The notes: generated by a model from the letters alone, not told the origin. A stretch of DNA of 32,075 nt from an uncultured Candidatus Saccharibacteria bacterium (GCA_946414345.1 CAMKOB010000012.1:1-32075); one strand, 5' to 3'. Positions 1-6,923 are shown, counted from the first letter of the stretch. Program-made: numbers and translations.

Positions 1-2
1 GA

Positions 3-185
3 AAATTCTTTGATATTGGCCCAGCTCCAAAAAATAATCCTCCTGCCCAAGGTGGTGATAATTCCAACAATCCTCCTGCCCAAGGTGGCAATGACTCCAA
101 CAATCCTCCTGCCCAGGGTGGCAATGACTCCAACAATCCTCCTGCCCAAGGTGGTGATAATTCCAATGATGGTGGTGGGATGTAA
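3..185 (+). CDS. C-terminal end of an unrecognised protein with 11-residue tandem repeats (5' truncated)
   Basis: An open frame enters from the left edge and stops at TAA 183-185, leaving about 60 residues. After a short KFFDIGPAPK stretch it consists of four near-identical 11-residue units of the type NNPPAQGGNDS, ending in NDGGGM. Codon-level identity between units is high. Such Gly/Asn/Pro/Gln tails are usually flexible linkers or surface tails. The function cannot be told because the body of the protein lies outside the window. This frame is preferred to the overlapping frame that begins with an ATT-type codon at 10, because it is open to the edge and the repeat is in phase with it. Confidence 0.7.
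   Translation, partial: KFFDIGPAPKNNPPAQGGDNSNNPPAQGGNDSNNPPAQGGNDSNNPPAQGGDNSNDGGGM
33..164 (+). repeat. Four tandem copies of a 33-bp coding repeat
   Basis: Units at 33-65, 66-98, 99-131 and 132-164 differ by only a few bases. The outer two carry GGTGATAAT where the inner two carry GGCAATGAC. The 33-bp period keeps the reading frame, so copy number can change without breaking the protein. This is a likely polymorphic site between strains. Confidence 0.9.
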
Positions 186-226
186 TGACTATTAGATAAG
201 TTATTATTGTCTGTGGCGTTGTATGA

Positions 227-249
227 TATAATTGACTAAAGGAGTTTTT
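227..249 (+). promoter_or_regulatory. -10 box and Shine-Dalgarno of ackA
   Basis: TATAAT at 227-232 is followed by AAAGGAG at 238-244, five bases before ATG 250. No good -35 is seen. The TTG at 232 lies inside the -10 box, so it cannot be the start codon. Confidence 0.6.
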
Positions 250-1446
250 ATGTCAACAAACATTACAAAAATATTTTTAGTGCTTAATTCAGGTTCTTCG
301 AGTGAGAAATTTTCACTTTATGAAGGAGAGGATGAGGTCTGTTCGCTTTATTTTGAAGGTGTGGAGATTGATGGCAAGAAGAAGTTTATTTGTACAGTAA
401 CTAAAGCCGATGGCTCGGAATATCAAGTTGATAAGAAGTGGGATAATCTCAACGATGCATTCAAAGAGGCAAAGGCAATTTTCGAAAAAGAAGGTTTCAT
501 CAACGAAGCGCATCCGCTTGATGGTATATTAGTCCGCGTAGTGGCGGCAGGAAAATATTTTTCGCAGCACCATATTGTGGATGAAAAGACGATGGAGGAG
601 CTTGAAAAAGTTCGTGTAACTAATCCACTGCATGTACCTGGGACTGAACGGGGAATTAAGAATGCCAAGGAGACTTTTGAGGGTGTGCCGGTGCTCGTTA
701 TGTCTGATGCGGAGGCTTTATCTCGAGATAGCCGCAAAGATACAGAATATGCATTGCCGAAAGAACTTATTGAGGAGTTTAACCTTGGACGTTGGGGCGC
801 ACATGGTTCATCTTATGGTTATATAATGGGCAGAATTAAAGAACTTGGAATATTAGAAAAGAAAATGATTGTTTGCCATTTAGGTTCTGGCTGTTCTGTG
901 ACTGGATTGATGGATGGGGAACCAGCTTATACTTCGATGGGCGAGACACCACTAGAGGGCTTAATGTCTTCTACGCGTACTGGCTCAATTGACCCAACGA
1001 TTGGAGCTTTACTTGGCGAAAAATTGGGCGCGGCAGAAGCAATTAAGGTGATGAACAAAGAATCTGGATTGGTGGCATTGGCTGGTTCGTCTGACATGCG
1101 TGAAATTATTGCCGGTGCAGAGGAGGGGCACGATGATGCAGTGCTTGCTTATAATTTATTTATAGATGGCGTAGTGGGAAAGATTGGTGAATTTGCGGCG
1201 AAAATGGGTGGAGTGGATGCGATTGTATTCACCGCTACGATTGGTGAGCGCTCGATACCGGTGCGTACTTCTATTATGTCTCATCTAGATTTTATGGGTT
1301 TTAAGATTAAGGCTGAAGCGCCAATGCAAAAAGGTGTTGGATTTACTAATGTGGCAGAGGAAGGTTCTAAGCCGATTTATATTATTCCAACAAATGAAGC
1401 GGCCTATATGATTAAGAAGGCTAGCGAGCTGATTGATGCACAGTAA
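250..1446 (+). CDS. ackA: Acetate kinase family protein, divergent
   Basis: This is an ASKHA-fold kinase of 398 residues, the usual length for acetate kinase, which interconverts acetyl phosphate plus ADP and acetate plus ATP in the cytoplasm. The N-terminal NSGSSS motif, the Arg of RVV, the His of PLHVP, the His of AHGSS, the HLGSG phosphate loop, the TRTGSIDP segment and a C-terminal TNEA with Glu are all visible. Several usually invariant stretches differ: RVVHGG is RVVAAG, LHNPAN is LHVPGT, FDTAFH is replaced by a SDAEAL-type segment, and FTGGIGEN is FTATIGER. Acetate kinase or a close carboxylate kinase fits best, but the substrate is not certain. No phosphotransacetylase gene adjoins it. 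The ATG at 250 was chosen for its ribosome binding site; the frame also extends to a TTG at 232. Confidence 0.85.
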   Translation: MSTNITKIFLVLNSGSSSEKFSLYEGEDEVCSLYFEGVEIDGKKKFICTVTKADGSEYQVDKKWDNLNDAFKEAKAIFEKEGFINEAHPLDGILVRVVAAGKYFSQHHIVDEKTMEELEKVRVTNPLHVPGTERGIKNAKETFEGVPVLVMSDAEALSRDSRKDTEYALPKELIEEFNLGRWGAHGSSYGYIMGRIKELGILEKKMIVCHLGSGCSVTGLMDGEPAYTSMGETPLEGLMSSTRTGSIDPTIGALLGEKLGAAEAIKVMNKESGLVALAGSSDMREIIAGAEEGHDDAVLAYNLFIDGVVGKIGEFAAKMGGVDAIVFTATIGERSIPVRTSIMSHLDFMGFKIKAEAPMQKGVGFTNVAEEGSKPIYIIPTNEAAYMIKKASELIDAQ

Positions 1447-1462
1447 TAATTAAAAGACAAAA

Positions 1463-1504
1463 TTAGCACTCGGGGGTTGCAAGTGCTAATTTTTGTGCTA
1501 TAAT
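1463..1504 (+). promoter_or_regulatory. CIRCE operator and promoter of groES-groEL
   Basis: TTAGCACTC at 1463-1471 and AAGTGCTAA at 1481-1489 are separated by nine bases. This matches the CIRCE consensus TTAGCACTC-N9-GAGTGCTAA with one mismatch. A -35-like TTGCAA at 1477-1482 lies inside the operator, and TATAAT follows at 1499-1504 after a 16-bp spacer. HrcA bound here would block RNA polymerase directly. No hrcA is in the window. Confidence 0.93.
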
Positions 1505-1531
1505 GAGAGCAGAAAAGGAGTTGAAATAAAT

Positions 1532-1786
1532 ATGGCATTAAAACCATTAAAAGATAGAATTGTAGCAGTAGTGGAGAAGCCACTAGAGAAGACCGCTTCG
1601 GGGATTTTGCTAGGGGAAGCAAAGGAAAAACCAGCCTACGCAGTAGTAGAATCGGTGGGGCCAGAAGTCAAGGGGGTGAAGAAAGGGGATAAGATTGTCT
1701 ACAAAGAATACTCTACAACAGATATCAAGATGGATGAAAAAGATTATATTATCTTGAAAGAGGAAGACGTCTTGGCTACGATGTAG
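1532..1786 (+). CDS. groES: Co-chaperonin GroES (10 kDa)
   Basis: The product has 84 residues, shorter than the usual 94-97. It starts MALKPLKDRI and contains the mobile-loop region EKTASGILLGEAKEKP, which contacts GroEL. It then has the beta-barrel pattern VGPEVKGVKKGDKIVYKEY and a C-terminal DYIILKEEDVLATM. It caps the GroEL cavity during folding in the cytoplasm. The start is fixed by AAAGGAG at 1514-1520 and by homology; the upstream in-frame extension to 1493 would run through the -10 box. It is the first gene of the CIRCE-controlled pair, with groEL 54 bp downstream. Confidence 0.97.
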   Translation: MALKPLKDRIVAVVEKPLEKTASGILLGEAKEKPAYAVVESVGPEVKGVKKGDKIVYKEYSTTDIKMDEKDYIILKEEDVLATM

Positions 1787-1798
1787 TCTATGATTTGC

Positions 1799-1820
1799 TT
1801 GTGGAAAACTTGTGGAAAAC
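1799..1820 (+). repeat. Tandem 11-mer in the groES-groEL gap
   Basis: TTGTGGAAAAC occurs twice without a gap (1799-1809 and 1810-1820). On the minus strand each copy contains TTTTCCACA, one base from the DnaA box TTATCCACA. It lies in the 54-bp intergenic space before the groEL ribosome binding site at 1830-1835. Confidence 0.7.
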
Positions 1821-1840
1821 TTTAAAAATAAGGAGTAAAA

Positions 1841-3457
1841 ATGGCAAAGAAGATATTTTATGAAGCAGAAGCACGTGAAAAGGTGCTGTCTGGCGCAAAA
1901 CAATTATATGATGCTGTCAAAGTGACCTTTGGTCCGAAGGGTAAAAATGTTATTATAGAAAAAGAATACGGTGCGCCGGTAATCACGCATGATGGCGTAA
2001 CGGTGGCAGAAGCGGTTGAACTTCCCTCCAAGGATGAGTCGTTAGGAGAGGCTGTAGGTGCAAAACTGATTAAAACTGCCGCGCAAAAGCTTAATAAGGT
2101 GGCGGGTGATGGCACTACGACTGTTACGGTTTTGACTTATAATATATTAGCTGAAGCGAATAAACTGATTGCGGCGGGCGTAAACCCTATGGAGCTTCGA
2201 CGTGGAATAGAAAAAGCAGGTGCCGAGATTGTAAAAGAAATTGAAAAAACTGCTGAAAAAATCGAAGGTGATTCTAAGAAGGTGGCAGAGGTAGCGACGA
2301 TTTCGGCGGGTGATGCTGAGATTGGTAAATTGATTGCGGAAGTGATTTCAAAAATAGGTAAAGATGGTGTAGTAACGGTCGAAGCTGGGCAAGGTCTCGA
2401 GATGGAGTCTGATATTGTGGAAGGTTTTTCTTATGATAAGGGCTATGCATCAGCATTCTTTGTTACTGATGTAAACCGTCAGGAAGCTGTATTTGAGAAG
2501 CCTTTGGTACTCGTGACGGACAAGAAAATCTCGGCAGCAGCAGATATTCTACCACTTCTAGAAAAATGTGCCCAAGCAGGACGAAAAGATCTTGTAATTA
2601 TCGCTGAGGAAGTAGAAGGCGAAGCTCTTTCCTTGCTCGTGCTTAATAAATTGAAGGGCGTGTTTAATTCCCTTGTTCTTAAAGCTCCTTCTTTTGGTGA
2701 CAGGCGCAAAGAAATTATGGAAGATATTGCGATTTTGACCGATGCGACTGTAGTGTCTGCGGATAAAGGTTTGAAGCTTGAGGAAGTGGGTATGGAGGTG
2801 CTCGGTTCGGCGGCTAAAGTGATTGCGGAGAAAGATTCCACTACTATTATCAAGGGTGCTGGTGATGCAAAAGCAGTAGCGCAACGAATTAAACTAATTA
2901 ATGCTTTGGCGGAGAATGCGAAGTCTGATTATGAACGTGGAGAATTTGAGAAACGGGCGGCGGCACTTTCCGGCAAAGTGGCAGTAATCAAAGTTGGTGG
3001 GGCGACTGAAACCGAGATTGATGAAAAGAAATTCCGCGTGGATGATGCGGTGGCGGCAACTAAGGCAGCATTGGCCGAGGGCATTGTTGCTGGTGGTGGT
3101 GTAACACTAGTGAACATGGCTACGAAGCTGTCCGGTGATGATGCTGGTGCAAGAATTGTACGGGAGGCTTTGAAAACTCCTTTTGTACATATTATGGAGA
3201 ACGCTGGCCTTAATGCACAGGCGCTTTTGGCAATGGTGGAAGCATCTTCCAAGATTGGCTACGGTATTAATGTTATGGCGCCAGATAAGGGTTTAATTGA
3301 TCTTAAGAAGGCTGGCGTAGTAGATCCGGCTAAAGTAACAGTGGAGGCAGTTAAAAATGCAGTTTCTATTGCGGCGACAGCTATCACGATGGGAGCACTA
3401 ATTTGTGAGATCCCGGAGGAGAAGCCCACTACTCCAGACATGGGCGGAATGTATTAA
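1841..3457 (+). CDS. groEL: Chaperonin GroEL (60 kDa)
   Basis: The product has 538 residues, full length for the family. It forms the double heptameric ATP-driven folding chamber with GroES. Visible landmarks are the N-terminal AKKIFYEAEAREK, the ATP site VAGDGTTTVTVL with its catalytic Asp, the apical-domain segment beginning EGFSYDKGY, and AEGIVAGGGVTLV in the equatorial domain. The end is MGGMY, a minimal form of the Gly-Met tail. The ribosome binding site AAGGAG lies at 1830-1835. It is co-transcribed with groES from the CIRCE promoter and ends at the terminator that follows immediately. Confidence 0.98.
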   Translation: MAKKIFYEAEAREKVLSGAKQLYDAVKVTFGPKGKNVIIEKEYGAPVITHDGVTVAEAVELPSKDESLGEAVGAKLIKTAAQKLNKVAGDGTTTVTVLTYNILAEANKLIAAGVNPMELRRGIEKAGAEIVKEIEKTAEKIEGDSKKVAEVATISAGDAEIGKLIAEVISKIGKDGVVTVEAGQGLEMESDIVEGFSYDKGYASAFFVTDVNRQEAVFEKPLVLVTDKKISAAADILPLLEKCAQAGRKDLVIIAEEVEGEALSLLVLNKLKGVFNSLVLKAPSFGDRRKEIMEDIAILTDATVVSADKGLKLEEVGMEVLGSAAKVIAEKDSTTIIKGAGDAKAVAQRIKLINALAENAKSDYERGEFEKRAAALSGKVAVIKVGGATETEIDEKKFRVDDAVAATKAALAEGIVAGGGVTLVNMATKLSGDDAGARIVREALKTPFVHIMENAGLNAQALLAMVEASSKIGYGINVMAPDKGLIDLKKAGVVDPAKVTVEAVKNAVSIAATAITMGALICEIPEEKPTTPDMGGMY

Positions 3458-3488
3458 AAAATAGCCCCTATCAAGGGGCTATTTTTTT
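3458..3488 (+). terminator. Rho-independent terminator after groEL
   Basis: The stem ATAGCCCC (3461-3468) pairs with GGGGCTAT (3475-3482) and is followed by seven T. Upstream A residues make it usable in the other direction too, for the minus-strand gene ending at 3493. Confidence 0.9.
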
Positions 3489-3492
3489 AAGG

Positions 3493-4020
3493 CTATTTTA
3501 ATGAATCGTATAAATAGAGAAGTGCGTCGGCACGCTCGCCGTCATCTTCAATATCTTTTGAAACTTCGTAAGCGGAGGCGATGACTGAGTCGTCATGTAA
3601 CTCTTCGCGAATGTTTTTATAGATATCAAATTTCTTTTTGGCATCAATATTAAGTTCGTTTACCATTGGAGCTAAATCACGAAGTACAGATTCACGCACA
3701 TCACTAAATTCGCCTTGTGTTGGTTGTGGCGCATCTTCTTCTGGTTTAGGCGCTGGAGCGATGGGCGCTGGCTTTGGGGCTTGTGGCCTTGGGGCTGGTC
3801 TGAAGGACGGGGCCTTTGGTGGCTTTGGCGCAGGTGGCATACCTACTTCTGGAAAGGAGGCTGCTGGTCTGGGCGCTGGACTTGTCGGCTTTGGTGCCGA
3901 GGTTGTAATTGGTTCTGGAATTGCGATGGTGTCATCAAAAACAGGATCATTGTTGGTATTATTTGTTATGTCATCGATTGCTTTTTGCAGATCGTCGTCA
4001 GTTGTTGGATTTGGATTCAT
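3493..4020 (-). CDS. Unrecognised protein with a Pro/Ala/Lys-rich linker
   Basis: The product has 175 residues. The N-terminus is acidic and Asp/Asn-rich (about residues 1-35). A long Pro-Ala-Lys linker of PAPKP/APRP type follows (about 40-105), then a compact predicted helical C-terminal domain (about 108-175) ending DALLYLYDSLK. There is no signal peptide or membrane segment, so it is probably cytoplasmic. AGGTGG lies just upstream of its ATG on the minus strand, with TACAAT further up. The plus-strand reading over the linker is a Gly/Leu/Trp-rich shadow. I do not recognise the family. The C-terminal helical domain on a disordered tether suggests a binding or adaptor role, but that is a guess. 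Confidence 0.75.
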   Translation of the reverse strand: MNPNPTTDDDLQKAIDDITNNTNNDPVFDDTIAIPEPITTSAPKPTSPAPRPAASFPEVGMPPAPKPPKAPSFRPAPRPQAPKPAPIAPAPKPEEDAPQPTQGEFSDVRESVLRDLAPMVNELNIDAKKKFDIYKNIREELHDDSVIASAYEVSKDIEDDGERADALLYLYDSLK

Positions 4021-4077
4021 TTTTGCCCACCTAGCTTTTAAAATTATTATGGTTTCTTCTATTGTAGCACAGTATTT

Positions 4078-4548
4078 TTAAATGCGCAATAGGTTTACGA
4101 GTTTGTCGAGCAAATCTGGTTTTACTTCTTCCATGGGGAGATGATTGCCAAGCTGGTCGACGATGGGTTCGCCGCTCCCTTCTGGAAAATATATTTTAAC
4201 TTGGAGGCCAAAACGTTTTTTAGGAATAAGGACAGCTGAATAATGCTCACCTTCTTTTAGGATACCAAAAGCACGGAAATTTCCGTAGGGATGAAAGGTG
4301 TTGCCTTCCTTGATTCCCTTATTGTCGATATGATATTTGATGGTGCGTGGTGGGCGATTGATGTAGATGACGATGGAAATTACGCTGAGGATTATTAGAA
4401 TAAGAAAAGTCCAGCCTTGTAACCAGATAGCTAAGGCGCTAAGAGCTAAAGCGACAACGGCAAGACCAATGTACCAACCGGTATTGTGATCTCTGATAAT
4501 ATATTCTTGTGCTTGCCAGGAAACTGGCTGAAGTTGTGTCTTAGTCAT
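4078..4548 (-). CDS. Two-helix membrane protein with a C-terminal soluble (possibly PH-like) domain
   Basis: The product has 156 residues. It begins with a short cytoplasmic stretch. Two hydrophobic segments follow around residues 24-60 (GWYIGLAVVALALSALAIWL and TFLILIILSVISIVIYI). A positively charged NRPPRTIKYH then leads into a beta-rich tail of about 85 residues. This layout resembles small bacterial membrane proteins with a PH-like domain, but no diagnostic motif is visible. Its promoter appears leaderless (TATAAT six bases before the ATG). It is transcribed away from the tRNA-Ser gene. Confidence 0.7.
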   Translation of the reverse strand: MTKTQLQPVSWQAQEYIIRDHNTGWYIGLAVVALALSALAIWLQGWTFLILIILSVISIVIYINRPPRTIKYHIDNKGIKEGNTFHPYGNFRAFGILKEGEHYSAVLIPKKRFGLQVKIYFPEGSGEPIVDQLGNHLPMEEVKPDLLDKLVNLLRI

Positions 4549-4560
4549 AACCTTATTATA
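4549..4560 (-). promoter_or_regulatory. Leaderless-type promoter of the 156-residue membrane protein
   Basis: On the minus strand TATAAT (complement of 4555-4560) is followed by AAGGTT and then ATG. The six-base gap places the expected transcription start at or next to the A of the start codon, leaving no room for a ribosome binding site. Confidence 0.6.
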
Positions 4561-4617
4561 ACATTTTTTGGAAAAATAGTATAATTTTAGGTCAAAATAT
4601 GATAAAATGAGAATGCC

Positions 4618-4710
4618 GGAGGGATACCCAAGTGGCTGAAGGGGACGGTTTGCTAAATCGTTAGTCTGGGGCGACCTGGAGCGGGAGTTCGAATCTCCCT
4701 CCCTCCGCCA
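4618..4710 (+). tRNA. tRNA-Ser, anticodon GCU
   Basis: The gene is 93 nt with an encoded CCA end. The acceptor stem is GGAGGGA (4618-4624) pairing with TCCCTCC (4700-4706), with G as discriminator. The anticodon stem ACGGT/ATCGT encloses the loop TTGCTAA, giving anticodon GCT for AGC/AGU codons. The long variable arm is the class II type expected of tRNA-Ser. The T stem GGGAG/CTCCC holds the loop TTCGAAT. TAAAAT at 4603-4608 is a reasonable -10 box. Its 3' end is repeated downstream. Confidence 0.97.
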
Positions 4711-4790
4711 TGCTTTTTAAAAAAGCACGTTAAAAAGCGAGATATCGGTTTTCGCTTTGCTCAAAGCGAATCTCCCTCCCTCCGCCATGC
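4690..4790 (+). repeat. Direct repeat of the tRNA-Ser 3' end (possible attachment-site footprint)
   Basis: A 24-base sequence covering the tRNA T loop, acceptor and CCA plus TGC occurs at 4690-4713 and exactly again at 4767-4790. The 53 bp between the copies include a palindrome at 4711-4727 and a perfect hairpin, TTCGCTTT (4751-4758), loop GCTC, AAAGCGAA (4763-4770), which runs into the second copy. Duplication of a tRNA 3' end is the classic trace of tyrosine-recombinase integration, but no integrase or element lies between the copies. Confidence 0.8.
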
Positions 4791-4825
4791 AAAGGTGGGG
4801 TATGGTCAAAATTTTAAAAATGTGA

Positions 4826-4837
4826 TATAATTGAGCT
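4826..4837 (+). promoter_or_regulatory. Leaderless-type promoter of the first pilin gene
   Basis: TATAAT at 4826-4831 is followed by TGAGCT and ATG 4838. The six-base spacing and the lack of any Shine-Dalgarno imply that transcription starts at the start codon. Confidence 0.65.
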
Positions 4838-5230
4838 ATGAAAAATATTATAAAATTGTTTATACCAGTTTTGGTGTGTGGGATAGTAATGATTGCAAGC
4901 ATTGTTAACACTGCCAGTGCTACAGCTGTTGCTTATCATCCTAATTTGGAAGTGGTCCAATGTGATGGTTGTCCAGAGGATCTTTTTGGCGATCGGGGGG
5001 CGTTTAAGACAATAACAAACACAGTGCTTTATATTGTGGGTGTTCTCGCCGTAGTGATGTTAATTATTGGTGGTATAAGATATGTAGTTTCGGGTGGCGA
5101 CTCGAAGAAGGTTACTGATGCAAAGAACACCATTCTTTATGCTATCATTGGTTTGATTATCTGTTTCCTTGCTTATGCAATTGTCAATTTTGTGATCGCA
5201 GCTTTGCCAAGTTCTACAAATCCTGCTTAA
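4838..5230 (+). CDS. T4SS-type pilin (VirB2/TrbC-like small membrane protein)
   Basis: The product has 130 residues. A signal peptide ends near residue 29 (TASATA), followed by a short extracytoplasmic region with a CDGC motif (residues about 42-45). Two hydrophobic helices lie near residues 63-84 and 100-121. The loop between them reads SGGDSKKVTDAKNTILYAIIGL, a pattern shared with the three other pilin proteins in this window. The family is the pilin-like subunit group of CPR-type secretion loci, presumed to form an envelope-spanning filament. The last codons overlap the convergent comF gene by 4 bp. Confidence 0.88.
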   Translation: MKNIIKLFIPVLVCGIVMIASIVNTASATAVAYHPNLEVVQCDGCPEDLFGDRGAFKTITNTVLYIVGVLAVVMLIIGGIRYVVSGGDSKKVTDAKNTILYAIIGLIICFLAYAIVNFVIAALPSSTNPA

Positions 5231-5892
5231 TTTTTCAGCATACTAATACTCAGTTCAGCAATAATGATGTGCTTCGCGCCAATGGCGCGAAGTTTTTTTA
5301 TGGCAGCAAGCATACTAGCGCCTGTGGTCCAGACGTCGTCTAAAAGAAGATATGTTGCATTGCTGTCTATTTGCGTCTTATCTTTGACTTTAAAAGCCTG
5401 GTCGGCTTGAAGAATGCGAGTGTTTTTATTAGAGCCAACTTGAACAGTGTTTTTTTCTCGGACTAGGAGTGGTTTGACTTTGAGTTTGTGATTAATTTTT
5501 GCTAGGTGGTGGGCTATGAAGAGAATGTGATCGAAGCCTCGCTCGCGAATATGTTTAGTGGAAGTTGGGATTGGGACAATATAGGTGTTTGGTGGAAGTT
5601 TGTGGGGGAGTTTTTCGTTAATGAGTTCCGCTAATTTGATGCCGATAGCGCGTGTGGAATTGTATTTATAATCATAGATAAGTTTAGCGAGTAGCCCGTC
5701 GCGATTACCAACGGTGTAGAATGGTGGAAGTTCTTTGATGCCTGGCTGATTGTTGTAATTATTACTGTTTACAATGTATTTTTTACAACATTCGCATAAT
5801 GTGGTTCCAAGCTTGCCGCAACCCCTACAAGAATGTGGTGCGATGAGGTCTAAGAGTCTGGGTAACGTTGTGTTTTTCACATTTTTGGGCAT
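5227..5892 (-). CDS. comF: ComF-family phosphoribosyltransferase-like protein
   Basis: The product has 221 residues, about the family's normal size. An N-terminal zinc-ribbon has cysteines at 22, 25, 33 and 35/36. The type I phosphoribosyltransferase fold ends in the PRPP-binding loop LLLDDVWTTGAS near residue 185, followed by KHIIIAELSIS. ComF proteins act in the cytoplasm during natural DNA uptake, probably handling incoming single-stranded DNA. It is convergent with, and overlaps, a pilin gene. With that neighbour, a role in DNA import through the adjacent machinery is plausible but unproven. On the minus strand TAAAAT lies nine bases before the ATG. Confidence 0.92.
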   Translation of the reverse strand: MPKNVKNTTLPRLLDLIAPHSCRGCGKLGTTLCECCKKYIVNSNNYNNQPGIKELPPFYTVGNRDGLLAKLIYDYKYNSTRAIGIKLAELINEKLPHKLPPNTYIVPIPTSTKHIRERGFDHILFIAHHLAKINHKLKVKPLLVREKNTVQVGSNKNTRILQADQAFKVKDKTQIDSNATYLLLDDVWTTGASMLAAIKKLRAIGAKHIIIAELSISMLKN

Positions 5893-5898
5893 ATTCTC

Positions 5899-5927
5899 TT
5901 GATTTTACTATAGAAGTGGTATATAAT
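5899..5927 (+). promoter_or_regulatory. Sigma-70-type promoter of hsp20
   Basis: TTGATT (5899-5904), a 17-bp spacer, and TATAAT (5922-5927) precede a GTGGAGG ribosome binding site at 5945-5951. No CIRCE is present, so this heat-shock gene is regulated differently from groES and dnaJ. Confidence 0.75.
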
Positions 5928-5955
5928 AAAGCATAACAATATAAGTGGAGGAAAT

Positions 5956-6456
5956 ATGGCACGTACAAACAGTGACGATTTGCTGATGGAGGATGATCTC
6001 GCCGCTGCATTCCTTGGTGAGTCTGACACAACAGAGGCTCCTAAGGAAGTAATTGCAGAGGAAGAGGCTGTTCCTGAGCCAGCTGAATCGACAGAAGATG
6101 AGTGGGCAAGTGAAACCGACGATTTTCCTGGACAACTCGCTGTAGATGTCTACGAAACCGCCGATAAATTAGTTGTTAAAGCGAGAACAGCTGGTATTTC
6201 GAAGTCTGACCTCGATGTAAGTATTTCGGACAATATCCTAACGATTTCTGGCGTACTTTCTGGTGGTGAGGATGAACAAACTACTAGATGGCACATCCAA
6301 GAATGCTACTGGGGTGAGTTCTCACGTACTATTGCTCTTCCTGTGCAAGTGCGCGAGGATGAAAATAGCGTGAAGGCTGAGCTTAAAGATGGTGTACTAA
6401 CTATTACCTTTGAAAAAGAGAAAACGGAAGCACCAAAGAGGATTGCGATTCAGTAA
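5956..6456 (+). CDS. Small heat-shock protein, Hsp20/alpha-crystallin family
   Basis: The product has 166 residues. An acidic, Glu-rich N-terminal arm (about residues 1-58) is followed by the alpha-crystallin domain (about 62-155). The domain includes LAVDVYETADKLVVKARTAG, the strand LTISG, and the family signature LKDGVLTITF near its end. The C-terminal RIAIQ resembles the I-x-I tail that links subunits. It is an ATP-independent holdase that keeps denatured proteins soluble in the cytoplasm. It lies between comF and the pilin cluster with its own promoter and a double terminator. Confidence 0.95.
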   Translation: MARTNSDDLLMEDDLAAAFLGESDTTEAPKEVIAEEEAVPEPAESTEDEWASETDDFPGQLAVDVYETADKLVVKARTAGISKSDLDVSISDNILTISGVLSGGEDEQTTRWHIQECYWGEFSRTIALPVQVREDENSVKAELKDGVLTITFEKEKTEAPKRIAIQ

Positions 6457-6482
6457 ATCTGCGGGTGGGGTTTTTCAGGTCG

Positions 6483-6519
6483 AAAAAGGCTACTTCCTGT
6501 TGTGAAGTAGCCATTTTTA
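6483..6519 (+). terminator. Terminator after hsp20
   Basis: GGCTACTT (6488-6495) pairs with AAGTAGCC (6505-6512) around a nine-base loop, flanked by A5 and T5. Confidence 0.85.
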
Positions 6520-6536
6520 TTTACTAGGTAGTTGAT

Positions 6537-6567
6537 AAAAAAATACCCCTTGGAGGGGTATTTTTTT
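6537..6567. terminator. Bidirectional terminator between hsp20 and the convergent pilin gene
   Basis: A perfect 14-bp stem (A7 TACCCCT with AGGGGTA T7) has the loop TGG. The A and T tracts make it work on both strands. It ends the pilin gene stopping at 6576 and backs up the hsp20 terminator. Confidence 0.9.
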
Positions 6568-6575
6568 ATGAAAGA

Positions 6576-6923
6576 TTATTCACCGCTTCCTAAAAGCCTT
6601 ACGACAACGAAGTTGACGATAGTGGCAGCAAGAGCACAAACTATAAGGCCGATAACAGCATAAAGGATGGTGTCTTTGGCTTTTTTGACTTTACCAGCAT
6701 CACCAGCGGAGGTCATGTATTGAATACCACCCATCACGATAACTACAACACAGACGACGGCAATGACACCGAGAACAGAATTTAAGATAGTGATAATGCT
6801 GCCAGTAAGATCAACGTCAGTATCTCCGCCTGGGACTGGTTTTATTGTGCCGTATGCGGAATCTTTTCCTTCTGTTCCACTAGGCGTTGTTGAATCTGCG
6901 AATATTTTAATGATATCTTTCAT
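6576..6923 (-). CDS. T4SS-type pilin without a clear signal peptide
   Basis: The product has 115 residues. The N-terminal 40 residues are polar (SGTEGKDSAYG, then DTDVDLTGS), with no obvious cleavable signal. Two hydrophobic helices (about 42-66 and 84-110) flank the shared loop TSAGDAGKVKKAKDTILYAVIGL. AAAGGA stands before the ATG on the minus strand. It is the last gene of the minus-strand pilin group, 75 bp from the next. Lacking a signal peptide, it may insert by its first hydrophobic segment. Its exact role among the paralogues is unknown. Confidence 0.85.
   Translation of the reverse strand: MKDIIKIFADSTTPSGTEGKDSAYGTIKPVPGGDTDVDLTGSIITILNSVLGVIAVVCVVVIVMGGIQYMTSAGDAGKVKKAKDTILYAVIGLIVCALAATIVNFVVVRLLGSGE

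Noticed and set aside
33-164. CRISPR array
   Set aside because: The repeats are contiguous without spacers, in frame, and encode a regular 11-residue unit.
3638-4081. Plus-strand Gly/Leu-rich ORFs over the minus-strand Pro-rich protein
   Set aside because: They mirror the Pro/Ala linker codons of the minus-strand gene, lack a start signal, and have low-complexity composition.
4711-4727. Palindrome after the tRNA as a terminator
   Set aside because: TGCTTTTT and AAAAAGCA are separated by a single base, so a loop can form only by opening the A-T core, and no GC-rich stem with T tract follows.
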